From Phycisphaerales bacterium (GTDB lineage Bacteria; Planctomycetota; Phycisphaerae; Phycisphaerales; UBA1924), in assembly GCA_029213305.1 (NCBI GenBank), contig JARGPA010000019.1, forward strand, positions 1 to 64,000: a DNA stretch of 64,000 nt, written 5' to 3'. This document shows positions 34,801 through 43,059 of the stretch, piece after piece. The translations under genes were made by a program, and so were the position numbers. The notes beneath the pieces were generated by a model. The model was not told where the DNA came from and did no database searches. It saw only the letters and a list, made by a program, of their open reading frames with translations. Position 1 is the stretch's first letter. Every line of letters starts with the position of its first letter.

Positions 34801-35856
34801 TTAGTTACCAATATAGCGAGCATAAAGCGATCTAGCAACGGACGGGTCATCAATTCCATCAAATATCGCTCTGCCATCACGAAACACAGTTATCCCAACA
34901 GGCTGCTCATATAGAGTTCCTTTGAGCATAAATGGAGATTGTTGAAAGTCTCCGTGAACATTCAACGATTTTAGGAGTGATTCCATATCTACTTGGGATT
35001 TTGAATGTGGATTTATTTGTATCGCATCTCGTCCACAAATCGAAATTGTTTCCTCATCATCTCGATCTAAAAATGCAAAATTACGATGTTGGCAACACTC
35101 GCAATCAGGGTTTCTAAAATCTTCTAACTCAAATCTCCGCCTTTGACCTTCCCACAGATCAAACTCGAGCATCGAACCCATCACACGATCATTTGCATTC
35201 ATTAATAACTTGAGTGTCTCACTTGCTTGGTACGCTCCGATGATCGAAGAAACAGGGGAGAAAACTCCAGATGTTTCACAAGTTGGTTGCGAACCTGCAG
35301 GGGGAGGCGAATCGAACAAACAACGAAGACATGGAGTTTTACCTGGGATGAATACTGCGGCCATACCTCTTGAGCCGATGGCGCCTCCATACACGTAAGG
35401 GATGTTGTGCATGACTGATATATCATTAAGAAGGTACCTTGTCTCGAAGTTGTCAGTCCCATCAACTAAAACATCCGGTATCCCAAAGTCATTATGTTTG
35501 ACGAGTTGCTCTGCGTCATATGCATTGAAATCTGCAACAAGGGATTGGATATTGATATCTGGGTTTACATCTGAGAGACGATTTTTTGCTGCGATCGCTT
35601 TGGGTAGTTGCTCTAGTGCATCAACATTGCTGAACAAGGTTTGACGATGTAAGTTGGAGTACTCAACGAGATCTCGATCTACAAGTGTAATCTTCCCAAC
35701 TCCCGCACGAGCAAGCAGATCCGCGCTGGGACATCCAAGTGCACCACACCCGATGATCATGACATGGGATGATTCAATACACTCTTGAGCAGAATCATCC
35801 CAGAATGGGAGACGGAGCTGTCGGACATAGCGTTGGTTTAATGAGGTATCTGTCAC
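34801..35856 (-). CDS. ThiF/MoeB/HesA-type adenylyltransferase
   Basis: The 351-residue E1-like enzyme has the ATP fold IIGCGALGCPSADLLARAGVG, LVDRDLVEYSNLHRQTLF and the structural zinc cysteines in CLRCLF and CECC. A C-terminal region of about 90 residues ends VFRDGRAIFDGIDDPSVARSLYARYIG, a tail common to this branch. It would activate the C-terminal Gly-Gly of a ThiS- or MoaD-like sulfur carrier, for thiamine or molybdopterin synthesis; neither carrier gene is nearby, so the pathway is open. Confidence 0.88.
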   Translation of the reverse strand: MTDTSLNQRYVRQLRLPFWDDSAQECIESSHVMIIGCGALGCPSADLLARAGVGKITLVDRDLVEYSNLHRQTLFSNVDALEQLPKAIAAKNRLSDVNPDINIQSLVADFNAYDAEQLVKHNDFGIPDVLVDGTDNFETRYLLNDISVMHNIPYVYGGAIGSRGMAAVFIPGKTPCLRCLFDSPPPAGSQPTCETSGVFSPVSSIIGAYQASETLKLLMNANDRVMGSMLEFDLWEGQRRRFELEDFRNPDCECCQHRNFAFLDRDDEETISICGRDAIQINPHSKSQVDMESLLKSLNVHGDFQQSPFMLKGTLYEQPVGITVFRDGRAIFDGIDDPSVARSLYARYIGN

Positions 35857-35889
35857 AACTGATTATATTTGATATGCTATTGTGTTCCC

Positions 35890-36579
35890 ATGACACGCTG
35901 TAATTCAGAGAACTTATTCCCGTCCGCGGGGTTAGGCTGGACCCCGCCTGAACCCCTCACGTGCTATCTTGAGTCAGATCGCCTCGTAATCCGTTCTTAT
36001 CGTCTCGAAGACTCTCCTGAGCTGTTTAAAGCGGTTACAGATTCGCGTGATGGGCATTTGCTTCCATGGATGTCATGGTGCAAAAATTTTCACATGAACA
36101 TCGAGCAAAGCACCAAGTATATTTGCGATCAGATTTTGGCATTAGAGAATCCTTCAACATTCAATAATGTAGGCACTGGAATCTTTTCAAAAGAAACGGG
36201 TCAACTTCTCGGCGCGTGTGGAGTCCATGATGTTCGACGAGATACTGCGTCGTGCGAAACGGGATATTGGATACGAAAAGACGCAATCGGAAATGGATAC
36301 GCAAGAGAAGCATGCGCAAGAACTATCTCTTGGGCACTCGCATCTCACTCGAATGGCGGACTCGGGCTCCAACGAGTTCGAATATATTGCTCTTCTCTAA
36401 ACACACATTCAACTCGATTGATTGAACAACTAGGCATCACTGCAGAAGTGAGGCAGAGGAATGATTATTACATTGAGACACTTGGTGCAACAGATCGTCT
36501 AGGTTGGGGTGTGCTCTCAGACGAATGGGATTGTGAGAATCATTGTGCATTCAATCCAATCAAACACTCATCAGAGTGA
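35890..36579 (+). CDS. GNAT family N-acetyltransferase (RimJ/RimL type)
   Basis: The 229-residue protein has the RimJ/RimL layout: RLVIRSYRLEDSPELFKAV, TGQLLGACGVHDV, ETGYWIRKDAIGNGYAREAC (the acetyl-CoA-binding region) and VRIYCSSLNTHSTRLIEQLG. It would transfer acetyl groups to protein N-termini or small amines; the target is unknown. The ATG at 35890 is preferred to a TTG at 35869. It overlaps the convergent phosphoesterase gene by 20 bp. Confidence 0.87.
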   Translation: MTRCNSENLFPSAGLGWTPPEPLTCYLESDRLVIRSYRLEDSPELFKAVTDSRDGHLLPWMSWCKNFHMNIEQSTKYICDQILALENPSTFNNVGTGIFSKETGQLLGACGVHDVRRDTASCETGYWIRKDAIGNGYAREACARTISWALASHSNGGLGLQRVRIYCSSLNTHSTRLIEQLGITAEVRQRNDYYIETLGATDRLGWGVLSDEWDCENHCAFNPIKHSSE

Positions 36580-37789
36580 GCACTGATATCTCAGGTGGAA
36601 CCCCGATACGAATTGGAAGCAACGACATCCCTATTCCTCTCGAGATATGCACTGGGAATGCGGGGCCATTGACTACTCCGCCTGCATACTTTGAACCAAA
36701 CTTGCTTGGAACAATTGGAGTTCCAATGAATGGGATTCGAACTTGCCCACCATGTGTGTGACCTGAGCACATGAGATCAACTCGGGGAGCACCAACTTCT
36801 GTTATGTTTCGCAGTTCTGCACTATCTGGATTGTGCGAGAGCACAACTCTGGGAGTAGATTTGTGAACTCCATTAAATGCACTGGTGATATTGATGTAAT
36901 GATCTGTAAGGTCCCCGAACCCAACGAGAGCAAGGGAGCTTGATCCTGGGTCTTTTGAATGCAAAGTCCGTGAGGATGCATCAAGCCAAATACGATCATT
37001 ATCAATCATATGAACACCGATTTGTGATAACGATAGGGACATTTGCTCACCATCACCCCACCAATCGTGATTCCCAAGGACTCCAACTACGCCGATCTTT
37101 GCAGCGTTAATGAGTGGCCTGCACATCTCTGCTGCCCGTTCAATCTCATTCGTGCCATCATGAACATAATCGCCTGTAAGTAACACCAAATCAGGATCCT
37201 GTTGAATAACGAGATCAATTGCTTGTTGAACAAAGGTTCCAGGAATTCGAGGACCAAGATGAATGTCTGATAGCTGCACCAATTTGAGTCCATCGAGTGA
37301 CGGATCTAATCCATTGATTGGGATTGAGTATCGACGCACTTTTATTGACCATGGTTCAACAAGTGTTGCATACCCTGGAGTTGCAACTGCACCAATACTT
37401 GCAAATCCGATGGTTGCATTTGACAAAAACGCTCGACGATTCTGATCAACTGCTTGAGCAGATTCAGTAGCGCCGTTAACTATAATCTTTGATCTCATTT
37501 GTACGATAAAAAAAACAAGAAACAACCAGAATACCCATGCGATTGAATGAGCAACTGTGATACCGATCATGTCATCTCGTAGGCCACCAAACCCAAAGAT
37601 ATAAAGCGGAACCCATCCGGGAACAGAAATCAGATAGGTAAGATTTTCGATAACACGAATTGGCCCATCGATATGAAAAGTCCACGAAGCAATACTGAAT
37701 ATACTTGTTATTGCTGTAAGAACACCCCAAACTGCAACGAAGAGAGTCAGCCGTTTTGAAGATCTAATGTTGTCTGTCGAGTTGCTCAT
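36560..37789 (-). CDS. Membrane-bound metallophosphoesterase
   Basis: The 409-residue protein starts with about four transmembrane helices (to residue about 155), then a calcineurin-like phosphoesterase domain with the two-metal motifs LVQLSDIHLGP, LLTGDYVHDG, GVLGNHDWWGD, LSHNPD and CSGHTHGGQVRIP. This matches the YkuE/UDP-2,3-diacylglucosamine-hydrolase-like group of membrane-linked phosphodiesterases. The substrate is not clear. Confidence 0.88.
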   Translation of the reverse strand: MSNSTDNIRSSKRLTLFVAVWGVLTAITSIFSIASWTFHIDGPIRVIENLTYLISVPGWVPLYIFGFGGLRDDMIGITVAHSIAWVFWLFLVFFIVQMRSKIIVNGATESAQAVDQNRRAFLSNATIGFASIGAVATPGYATLVEPWSIKVRRYSIPINGLDPSLDGLKLVQLSDIHLGPRIPGTFVQQAIDLVIQQDPDLVLLTGDYVHDGTNEIERAAEMCRPLINAAKIGVVGVLGNHDWWGDGEQMSLSLSQIGVHMIDNDRIWLDASSRTLHSKDPGSSSLALVGFGDLTDHYINITSAFNGVHKSTPRVVLSHNPDSAELRNITEVGAPRVDLMCSGHTHGGQVRIPFIGTPIVPSKFGSKYAGGVVNGPAFPVHISRGIGMSLLPIRIGVPPEISVLTLMSV

Positions 37790-37832
37790 ATTTGTACATA
37801 CATCAACTTGAATCTATTGGATCGTGAATCCA

Positions 37833-37864
37833 TAAAAAAAGCCCAGAACAGATGTTCTGGGCTT
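37833..37864 (-). terminator. Terminator of rpsG
   Basis: A near-perfect GC-rich stem (arms 37840-37850 and 37853-37863) is followed on the minus strand by a run of seven T. It lies about 25 bp after the rpsG stop. Confidence 0.9.
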
Positions 37865-37887
37865 GTATCGACTAAATATGAGAGCAG

Positions 37888-38388
37888 TTATCGTGCGAAG
37901 TGAGCAAAAGCCTTATTTGCTTCAGCCATTCTATGAGTCTGATCTCGAGTGTTCATTGCTTTACCTTCGTTTCGTGAAGCTGCCCAGAGCTCATCAGCGA
38001 GCTTTAAGTGTGTTGGGCGGCCTTTTTCACTACGAATCGCTGAAATGATCCAGCGGAACGCCAACGCTTGTTGGCGGCTTGCTTTCACTTGCATAGGAAC
38101 CTGATAGTTTGCACCACCGATTCGCTTTGAGCGTACTTCGAGATAAGGCTTACAGTTGTTTACTGCACGATGGAAAATATCTTTTCCGTCTTTGATGCCT
38201 TCTGCTTCTGCTTCTGCATTACCGACGAGTCTTGTATCGATTTCTGCGAGTGCATCGTAAACTACACGCTGTGCTGAGGTCTTGCGTCCATCAAGCATGA
38301 TGCAGTTAATAAATTTTGCAACTACTTTGTCGCCGTACTTTGGATCGGGACGGAGTTGCGCTTCTGAGTTTGTGATTCGACCAGCCAT
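37888..38388 (-). CDS. rpsG: 30S ribosomal protein S7
   Basis: The 166-residue protein is S7, a primary binder of the 3' domain of 16S rRNA: KFINCIMLDGRKTSAQRVVYDAL, VRSKRIGGANYQVPM and the ALAFRWII region. It is about 10 residues longer than the usual 156, through a small insert after residue 50. AAGGAG precedes the ATG. It follows rpsL, but a terminator lies between them, and no fusA or tuf follows. Confidence 0.97.
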   Translation of the reverse strand: MAGRITNSEAQLRPDPKYGDKVVAKFINCIMLDGRKTSAQRVVYDALAEIDTRLVGNAEAEAEGIKDGKDIFHRAVNNCKPYLEVRSKRIGGANYQVPMQVKASRQQALAFRWIISAIRSEKGRPTHLKLADELWAASRNEGKAMNTRDQTHRMAEANKAFAHFAR

Positions 38389-38408
38389 GGTATCTCCTTG
38401 GGCTCATC

Positions 38409-38451
38409 TGCTCTTGTGAGCACTGTTCACCCTGCTGTAAGTTCATGCAGG
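38409..38451 (-). promoter_or_regulatory. Two hairpins in the rpsG leader
   Basis: Between the rpsL terminator and rpsG are TGCTC/GAGCA with a 4-base loop (38409-38422) and CCTGC/GCAGG (38431-38451). In E. coli S7 controls its own translation from the rpsL-rpsG intercistronic region; a similar role is possible here but unproven. Confidence 0.35.
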
Positions 38452-38462
38452 ATTACTTGCCA

Positions 38463-38498
38463 GATAAAAAAACCGCATCGCAACGCGCGAAGCGGTTT
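38463..38498 (-). terminator. Terminator between rpsL and rpsG
   Basis: A stem of 11 paired bases and one mismatch (38470-38481 and 38487-38498) with a 5-base loop is followed on the minus strand by a run of T. It begins 18 bp after the rpsL stop, so rpsG needs read-through or its own promoter. Confidence 0.8.
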
Positions 38499-38515
38499 AT
38501 AGAAACTTGATTCGA

Positions 38516-38890
38516 TTAGGACTTGCCTTTTTTCGCACCGTACTTTGAGCGTCCTTGTTTGCGATCGTCGACGCCGAGGCAATCGAGTGCACCGCGGACG
38601 ATGTGGTAACGAACACCAGGAAGGTCACGAACTCGGCCGCCACGGACGAGGACGATGGAGTGTTCCTGAAGGTTGTGGCCTTCACCACCAATGTAAGCAG
38701 TGACTTCTTTGCCGTTGGAAAGACGAACACGAGCGATCTTCCGGAGTGCGGAGTTCGGTTTCTTAGGTGTTGTTGTCTTTACAGTGAGGCACACGCCGCG
38801 ACGCTGAGGGCAGCTTTCCATATCACGAGAGTATGATTTCTCTGCTGGAGTCTTGCGTGGTTTGCGGATGAGCTGATTGATCGTCGGCAT
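38516..38890 (-). CDS. rpsL: 30S ribosomal protein S12
   Basis: The 124-residue protein starts [13 protein letters not shown] at the ATG at 38890; the 10 extra upstream codons are not needed. It shows the universal [11 protein letters not shown] and [22 protein letters not shown] segments at the decoding site. Lysine is present at both classic streptomycin-resistance positions (TPKKPNS and GGRVRDLPG contexts), the usual wild-type form. It lies upstream of rpsG, as in most bacteria. Confidence 0.98.
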   Translation of the reverse strand: MPTINQLIRKPRKTPAEKSYSRDMESCPQRRGVCLTVKTTTPKKPNSALRKIARVRLSNGKEVTAYIGGEGHNLQEHSIVLVRGGRVRDLPGVRYHIVRGALDCLGVDDRKQGRSKYGAKKGKS

Positions 38891-38918
38891 GCGTATATAT
38901 CCATTTACTTCTATGCAC

Positions 38919-38957
38919 ATCCACTCCGTGTGGATATGACAAGACCATTCATTGGTC
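38919..38957 (-). promoter_or_regulatory. Two hairpins in the rpsL leader
   Basis: ATCCAC-5-GTGGAT (38919-38935) and GACCA-5-TGGTC (38943-38957) both fall in the short leader between the proposed rpsL promoter and its start codon. No T run follows either stem. Confidence 0.35.
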
Positions 38958-38965
38958 GGGGAGGA

Positions 38966-38993
38966 AGTGTAGCACTCAGAATCATCGAAGCAA
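38966..38993 (-). promoter_or_regulatory. Likely rpsL promoter
   Basis: On the minus strand TTGCTT (38993-38988) and TACACT (38971-38966) are 16 bases apart, and TG at the extended -10 position adds support. Transcription would start near 38960, leaving about 70 bases of leader. Confidence 0.55.
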
Positions 38994-39065
38994 GCCCAAA
39001 AACGCGAGAAACAGTCCCAAGATATCTCAACGATTTCGGCGGGTGATCGGGTCTACCATAACAAC

Positions 39066-39419
39066 ATGAATAACCCATCTCAATCTAACCCCGAAGATCA
39101 GCACTCACCATCTGCGGATTTCTCAATTCGGGAGTTCCAAGAACTAATCAAAGATCGGTATTTTGCATCTGACAATGCTCGTGGAACCGCAGGGACATTT
39201 CTCTACTTGACAGAGGAGTTCGGTGAGCTCGCAACAGCACTCGCGAACAATAATCGCCCGAATCGTCCTCCAAATGAGGCTGAGCGTATGAATTTGGAAG
39301 AGGAGTTCGCAGATGTTCTCGCATGGCTTGCGACACTTGCAAACATCAATAATGTAGATTTGACATCAACTCTGATCAAATATACAGACCCAAACAGAGT
39401 CCAAGGAGTCAAAGAATAG
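39066..39419 (+). CDS. MazG-like nucleotide pyrophosphohydrolase
   Basis: The 117-residue protein has a MazG fold core: FLYLTEEFGELATAL with the EExxE-type metal-binding glutamates and, further on, LEEEFADVLAWLATLAN with a second acidic cluster. Such small all-alpha NTP pyrophosphatases clean up altered nucleotides. The N-terminal 20 residues are polar and probably disordered. It diverges from rpsL. Confidence 0.82.
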   Translation: MNNPSQSNPEDQHSPSADFSIREFQELIKDRYFASDNARGTAGTFLYLTEEFGELATALANNNRPNRPPNEAERMNLEEEFADVLAWLATLANINNVDLTSTLIKYTDPNRVQGVKE

Positions 39420-39432
39420 CTTTTTGAGCAAT

Positions 39433-40929
39433 CTATACAGGTTCAGGGGTTTGGACTGGGTTCGTGTCAGATTCTGTATTCAGAGCTTGTGATTCTGAAT
39501 CTTCGATTTGATTATCAAATGCTTTAATCGGCCTGTAGATTTCAATTGCCAGAGTGTCGTCCTCTGGGGGGAGTCCGCCTCGATATGCAGTAACCTCATT
39601 GAGGATCCGATCTGCCCATTGTCCTTGTCCACCATTTTCAACGCTAGGCATGACAGGGGAAGACAAAATTCTTCTTAATCCATCGATATGGAGCATCTTG
39701 CCATCGATACTTCGAGCTTCAATTGCTCCATCGGTATAAACGATCAGAGAATCACCGGGCATGAACTCGACTTCAACTTGTCCTGAATCAAAGTCATTGT
39801 CTGAACAAGCACCCAATACAAATGTAGTTGGATCAACATCCCGGAGTGTTCCATCAACCCCTCGAATGAAGGCCGGGGGATGACCGCCGGATGCGTATTC
39901 AATTTTCTCTCTTGAATGATCAACCCGGAGACATACTGCAGTTGCATAGATTGAATGCTTTGCGAGCGTTAGATAAACATACTTATTGAGTTTCGCAAGA
40001 AGCTCTCCAGGAGTGATGTCAGGATTTTCTGCGAAACAAATATCAATTTCGCCATGAAGACGGTTCACTGTAAGTGCTGCAGGAATTCCATGACCCGTTA
40101 CATCAATGATCACAACTGAGAGACGCTCATTCCCATCTGAATCTGTATCATGAATCTTTGTGTATAGATAGTCGCCGCCAATTTGTCGCATTGGTTCATA
40201 CTGATAGGCATACCGTATATTTCCAATCGCGTGAGGCGCAGGGAAGAGTGCTTCATGCACTTGTCGGGCATACGCAAGCTCTTGTCTCAACATTCCATAT
40301 CGTTGATTTAGAAACTTGTTTGTAGATCTCTGGATTCTTTGAGAGTATTTAATTCCGCAGATAAAGACTGCAGGAGACATCGTTAAAATTAGGGCAAGTG
40401 TCAAAAGAAGAGTTGGAACAAACGATGAGCTCTCAATCACAAGATGACTGAATGCACTTATCAATGAAATGGTTAGGACTGGGATTAATGCTTGCTTTAC
40501 TGTCCAAGGGAACAAACAACAAGCAATAAAGTGAGCCGCAACGAATGACCAGAGTTCAAACCCCCCTGGGATATCCATCACTCGGACACCAATTCCAAGT
40601 GCTCCATCTAGGATAACGAGTCCCAATGAAAGATGAACTACTGTTTGCGATGAAACTTTTCGGCCCAAAACAAGTAACAACGCGGCAAGATATGCACCAA
40701 ACCACGCAAATGAAGTCAAGATAAAGAAGGCTTTAAACCAGTTTTCTTTAAACAGATCTGCGAAGTTGGAGTTTGTGACCAACATCGTGATCGATAGAGC
40801 CAATATGACTAAGTTGATCCCACCCCAAACGGAGATGAACCAGATCAAGCGTCTTCTCAGGAGTTCCCCAGTTTCTTGCGTGAATGAACGCCGAAACTCG
40901 GTCGTTTCAAATGATGAAGTTGTGGTCAC
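39433..40929 (-). CDS. Membrane SpoIIE-type (PP2C) serine phosphatase
   Basis: The 498-residue protein starts with GTG (GGAG 8 bases upstream). About six membrane helices fill residues 25-190, followed by a linker helix and a SpoIIE/RsbU phosphatase domain: RQIGGDYLYTKI, VVIIDVTGHGIPAALTVNRL, ASGGHPPAFIRG and DSLIVYTDGAIEAR. It would dephosphorylate a serine on an anti-anti-sigma-like protein. The next gene upstream encodes a paralog. No STAS or anti-sigma partner is nearby. Confidence 0.88.
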   Translation of the reverse strand: MTTTSSFETTEFRRSFTQETGELLRRRLIWFISVWGGINLVILALSITMLVTNSNFADLFKENWFKAFFILTSFAWFGAYLAALLLVLGRKVSSQTVVHLSLGLVILDGALGIGVRVMDIPGGFELWSFVAAHFIACCLFPWTVKQALIPVLTISLISAFSHLVIESSSFVPTLLLTLALILTMSPAVFICGIKYSQRIQRSTNKFLNQRYGMLRQELAYARQVHEALFPAPHAIGNIRYAYQYEPMRQIGGDYLYTKIHDTDSDGNERLSVVIIDVTGHGIPAALTVNRLHGEIDICFAENPDITPGELLAKLNKYVYLTLAKHSIYATAVCLRVDHSREKIEYASGGHPPAFIRGVDGTLRDVDPTTFVLGACSDNDFDSGQVEVEFMPGDSLIVYTDGAIEARSIDGKMLHIDGLRRILSSPVMPSVENGGQGQWADRILNEVTAYRGGLPPEDDTLAIEIYRPIKAFDNQIEDSESQALNTESDTNPVQTPEPV

Positions 40930-40981
40930 TCTTCTTACTCCAGTTAGATTCGTGCTTGATACCTATAAGTAGGGATACAGA

Positions 40982-42352
40982 TCAAGCACAATACAGTTCC
41001 ACTATTAGGATATCGTCTGATGCAGATCCTGCACGCTGTTTTTCCACATCTGTAAGAATCTTCTCAGGCCAGCGTTCAGATTGTTCAATCCAGTCTCCTT
41101 CAAGGACCTTGACAACCCCCTGAGTTGAATAGAGTTCGCCGTTATGCAAGACAGCTTCTGAAACTCCATCTGTGTATGCAATCAGTGAGTCTCCGCTAGT
41201 AAATGGCTCTTCTTCGATTGTTGGTTCAACCTCGAAACCCATCCCTATCCCAAGTACTGGTGCGGTGGATTCAAATATCTGAATAGACCCACGCGATTTG
41301 CGAAGTATCGCTGCAGGATGACCTGCATTCGCAATCCTGATTGTTCCGCGTTCTGGATCTGCATTAATCGCAACTGCAGTGACGAGAACTGCAGAATCAG
41401 CAAGTGTCAAACAGACATAACGATCCAGTTTCTTGAGTAACTCAGAAGGGTCTACCGCAGGTTCTTCACCAAGAATTCGCATTAACTCACCTTGGAGTCG
41501 ATTTGCGGTGAGTGCTGCAGATAAACCGTGCCCTGTCACATCGTAAAGGATGAGAGTTAGAGGTGATTTAGCTTCTCCCGGGTTCTGAATAGAAGCAAAG
41601 ATTGAATCTCCCCCGATCTGACTCATCGGACGATATGAATATGTGAATCTGATTTGGCCTGAGGACTTTGGTTTAGGGAATGCTCGTTCGTGGATGTTTT
41701 TAGCAGCTTGAAGTTCTTCACGAACAATCTCATACTTATTTTGTAAGAAATGAAGTTCAAACTGATCTTGAAGACGAGTCGTCCTGAAGAAGGAAATCAT
41801 GATCCCAGGAACTGTCACTGCGATATACGCAAAGACGGATGCCAAGATAGAAAACGACTTGGGATGATCTGTAAGGAACAGACTAGATATTGCTCCAAAG
41901 ACCCAAATTCCACTGAGCATGAGTGTCTGCCTTGGTGTCCATGGGAGTAATAGAGCACCAAGAGTGAGACCGATGAGAACACCGATGATTGTGTCGCCGT
42001 TGGGACTTGGGTCGTTATACACAATCCATCGAACAATGGCGATAAAACCTTCTACGATGATTATGAATAGTGAGATCCGAATGCACCAAATTTTGTTTGG
42101 TTTACCAAAGTAGACTACTGCTGCAGCTGCGAGATAAAAACATGCCCATGCTATTCCAACGATTGCAAATGCAAAATCGAGTTGCTGGACTTGCATTGAT
42201 TGCATCACGATGATGACAATGCCCAAGAGAGCTAACAGGCCTAGGAACTGAGCGGTATTCCTTCGAATTTCAGCCTCATTGAGATTTTCAACAAGATGAC
42301 TCGTATCGAAATCGAGTATCGCTCCAACTAGTTGACGAGTTTGTTTGTGCAC
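40982..42352 (-). CDS. Second membrane SpoIIE-type (PP2C) serine phosphatase
   Basis: This paralog of the downstream gene has the same plan: about six membrane helices, then SQIGGDSIFASI, LILYDVTGHGLSAALTANRL, ANAGHPAAILRK and DSLIAYTDGVSEAV. The frame is open back to 42475, inside the adenosyltransferase gene. I place the start at the GTG at 42352, which gives 456 residues and an N-terminus like the paralog's, though its ribosome binding site is weak. It lies 25 bp after the adenosyltransferase stop, so the three genes may share a transcript. Confidence 0.82.
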   Translation of the reverse strand: MHKQTRQLVGAILDFDTSHLVENLNEAEIRRNTAQFLGLLALLGIVIIVMQSMQVQQLDFAFAIVGIAWACFYLAAAAVVYFGKPNKIWCIRISLFIIIVEGFIAIVRWIVYNDPSPNGDTIIGVLIGLTLGALLLPWTPRQTLMLSGIWVFGAISSLFLTDHPKSFSILASVFAYIAVTVPGIMISFFRTTRLQDQFELHFLQNKYEIVREELQAAKNIHERAFPKPKSSGQIRFTYSYRPMSQIGGDSIFASIQNPGEAKSPLTLILYDVTGHGLSAALTANRLQGELMRILGEEPAVDPSELLKKLDRYVCLTLADSAVLVTAVAINADPERGTIRIANAGHPAAILRKSRGSIQIFESTAPVLGIGMGFEVEPTIEEEPFTSGDSLIAYTDGVSEAVLHNGELYSTQGVVKVLEGDWIEQSERWPEKILTDVEKQRAGSASDDILIVELYCA

Positions 42353-42377
42353 GCAAACAACTATACCCGATTTGAAC

Positions 42378-42986
42378 TCATTTGCTGTTTGAATCACATG
42401 AATCTGTACGATTCTTACCTGGAATCCAAAGGACATCAGTTTTGCCTTCGTCATTTGCAACTCTTGCGAGCACAAAGAAGAGATCAGATAATCTATTGAG
42501 ATATTGAAGAGTCAGAATCGAAGTTGAATCTGGTTCTACTTCGATTAGGCTGAGTACATTTCGTTCAGTTCTGCGACAAACAGTTCGAACTACATGTAAA
42601 TCCGCAGCAAGTTGTGATCCACCAGGGAGAACAAAGCTCTTGAGCGACTCAAGATCAGCGTTATACATATCTATTGCATCTTCAAGATCTTGAACCCGTT
42701 GACTCGTAATTCTCAGCGCCGATCCTGCAACTTCGTTTTCGGGAATCGGAGTACACAAATCAGCACCTACATCAAACAAATCGTGTTGAATTTGCTCTAG
42801 CAGACTACTCATCTTGGAACTCGTTGATTTCGCACTGATAACCGCTTTTCCCAAAAAAGCGTTCGTTTCATCAACAGCCCCATACGCTTCGACGCGTGGA
42901 TGGGTCTTTGGTACTCGTTGGCCGCTTCCTAACCCGGTTTGGCCTTGATCTCCCGAGCGAGTGTATATTTTGGTAAGCTTCACCAT
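42378..42986 (-). CDS. pduO: PduO-type ATP:cob(I)alamin adenosyltransferase
   Basis: The 202-residue enzyme makes adenosylcobalamin. Diagnostic blocks are IYTRSGDQGQTGLGSGQRV (ATP loop), RVEAYGAVDETNAFLG, VLPGGSQLAADLHVVRTVCRRTER and the closing LNRLSDLFFVLARVAN. This is the PduO/MMAB family rather than CobA. It would serve adenosylcobalamin-dependent enzymes, such as the class II ribonucleotide reductase hinted at by the TSCPD protein at 11615. No cobalamin riboswitch is visible nearby. Confidence 0.93.
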   Translation of the reverse strand: MVKLTKIYTRSGDQGQTGLGSGQRVPKTHPRVEAYGAVDETNAFLGKAVISAKSTSSKMSSLLEQIQHDLFDVGADLCTPIPENEVAGSALRITSQRVQDLEDAIDMYNADLESLKSFVLPGGSQLAADLHVVRTVCRRTERNVLSLIEVEPDSTSILTLQYLNRLSDLFFVLARVANDEGKTDVLWIPGKNRTDSCDSNSK

Positions 42987-43059
42987 AGCGGTATAGTCTA
43001 TCGGGTTCGAAGCGGTTTTGTTGGATACGCTTTGTGACTTCGTAGAATTAAGGATTTGT

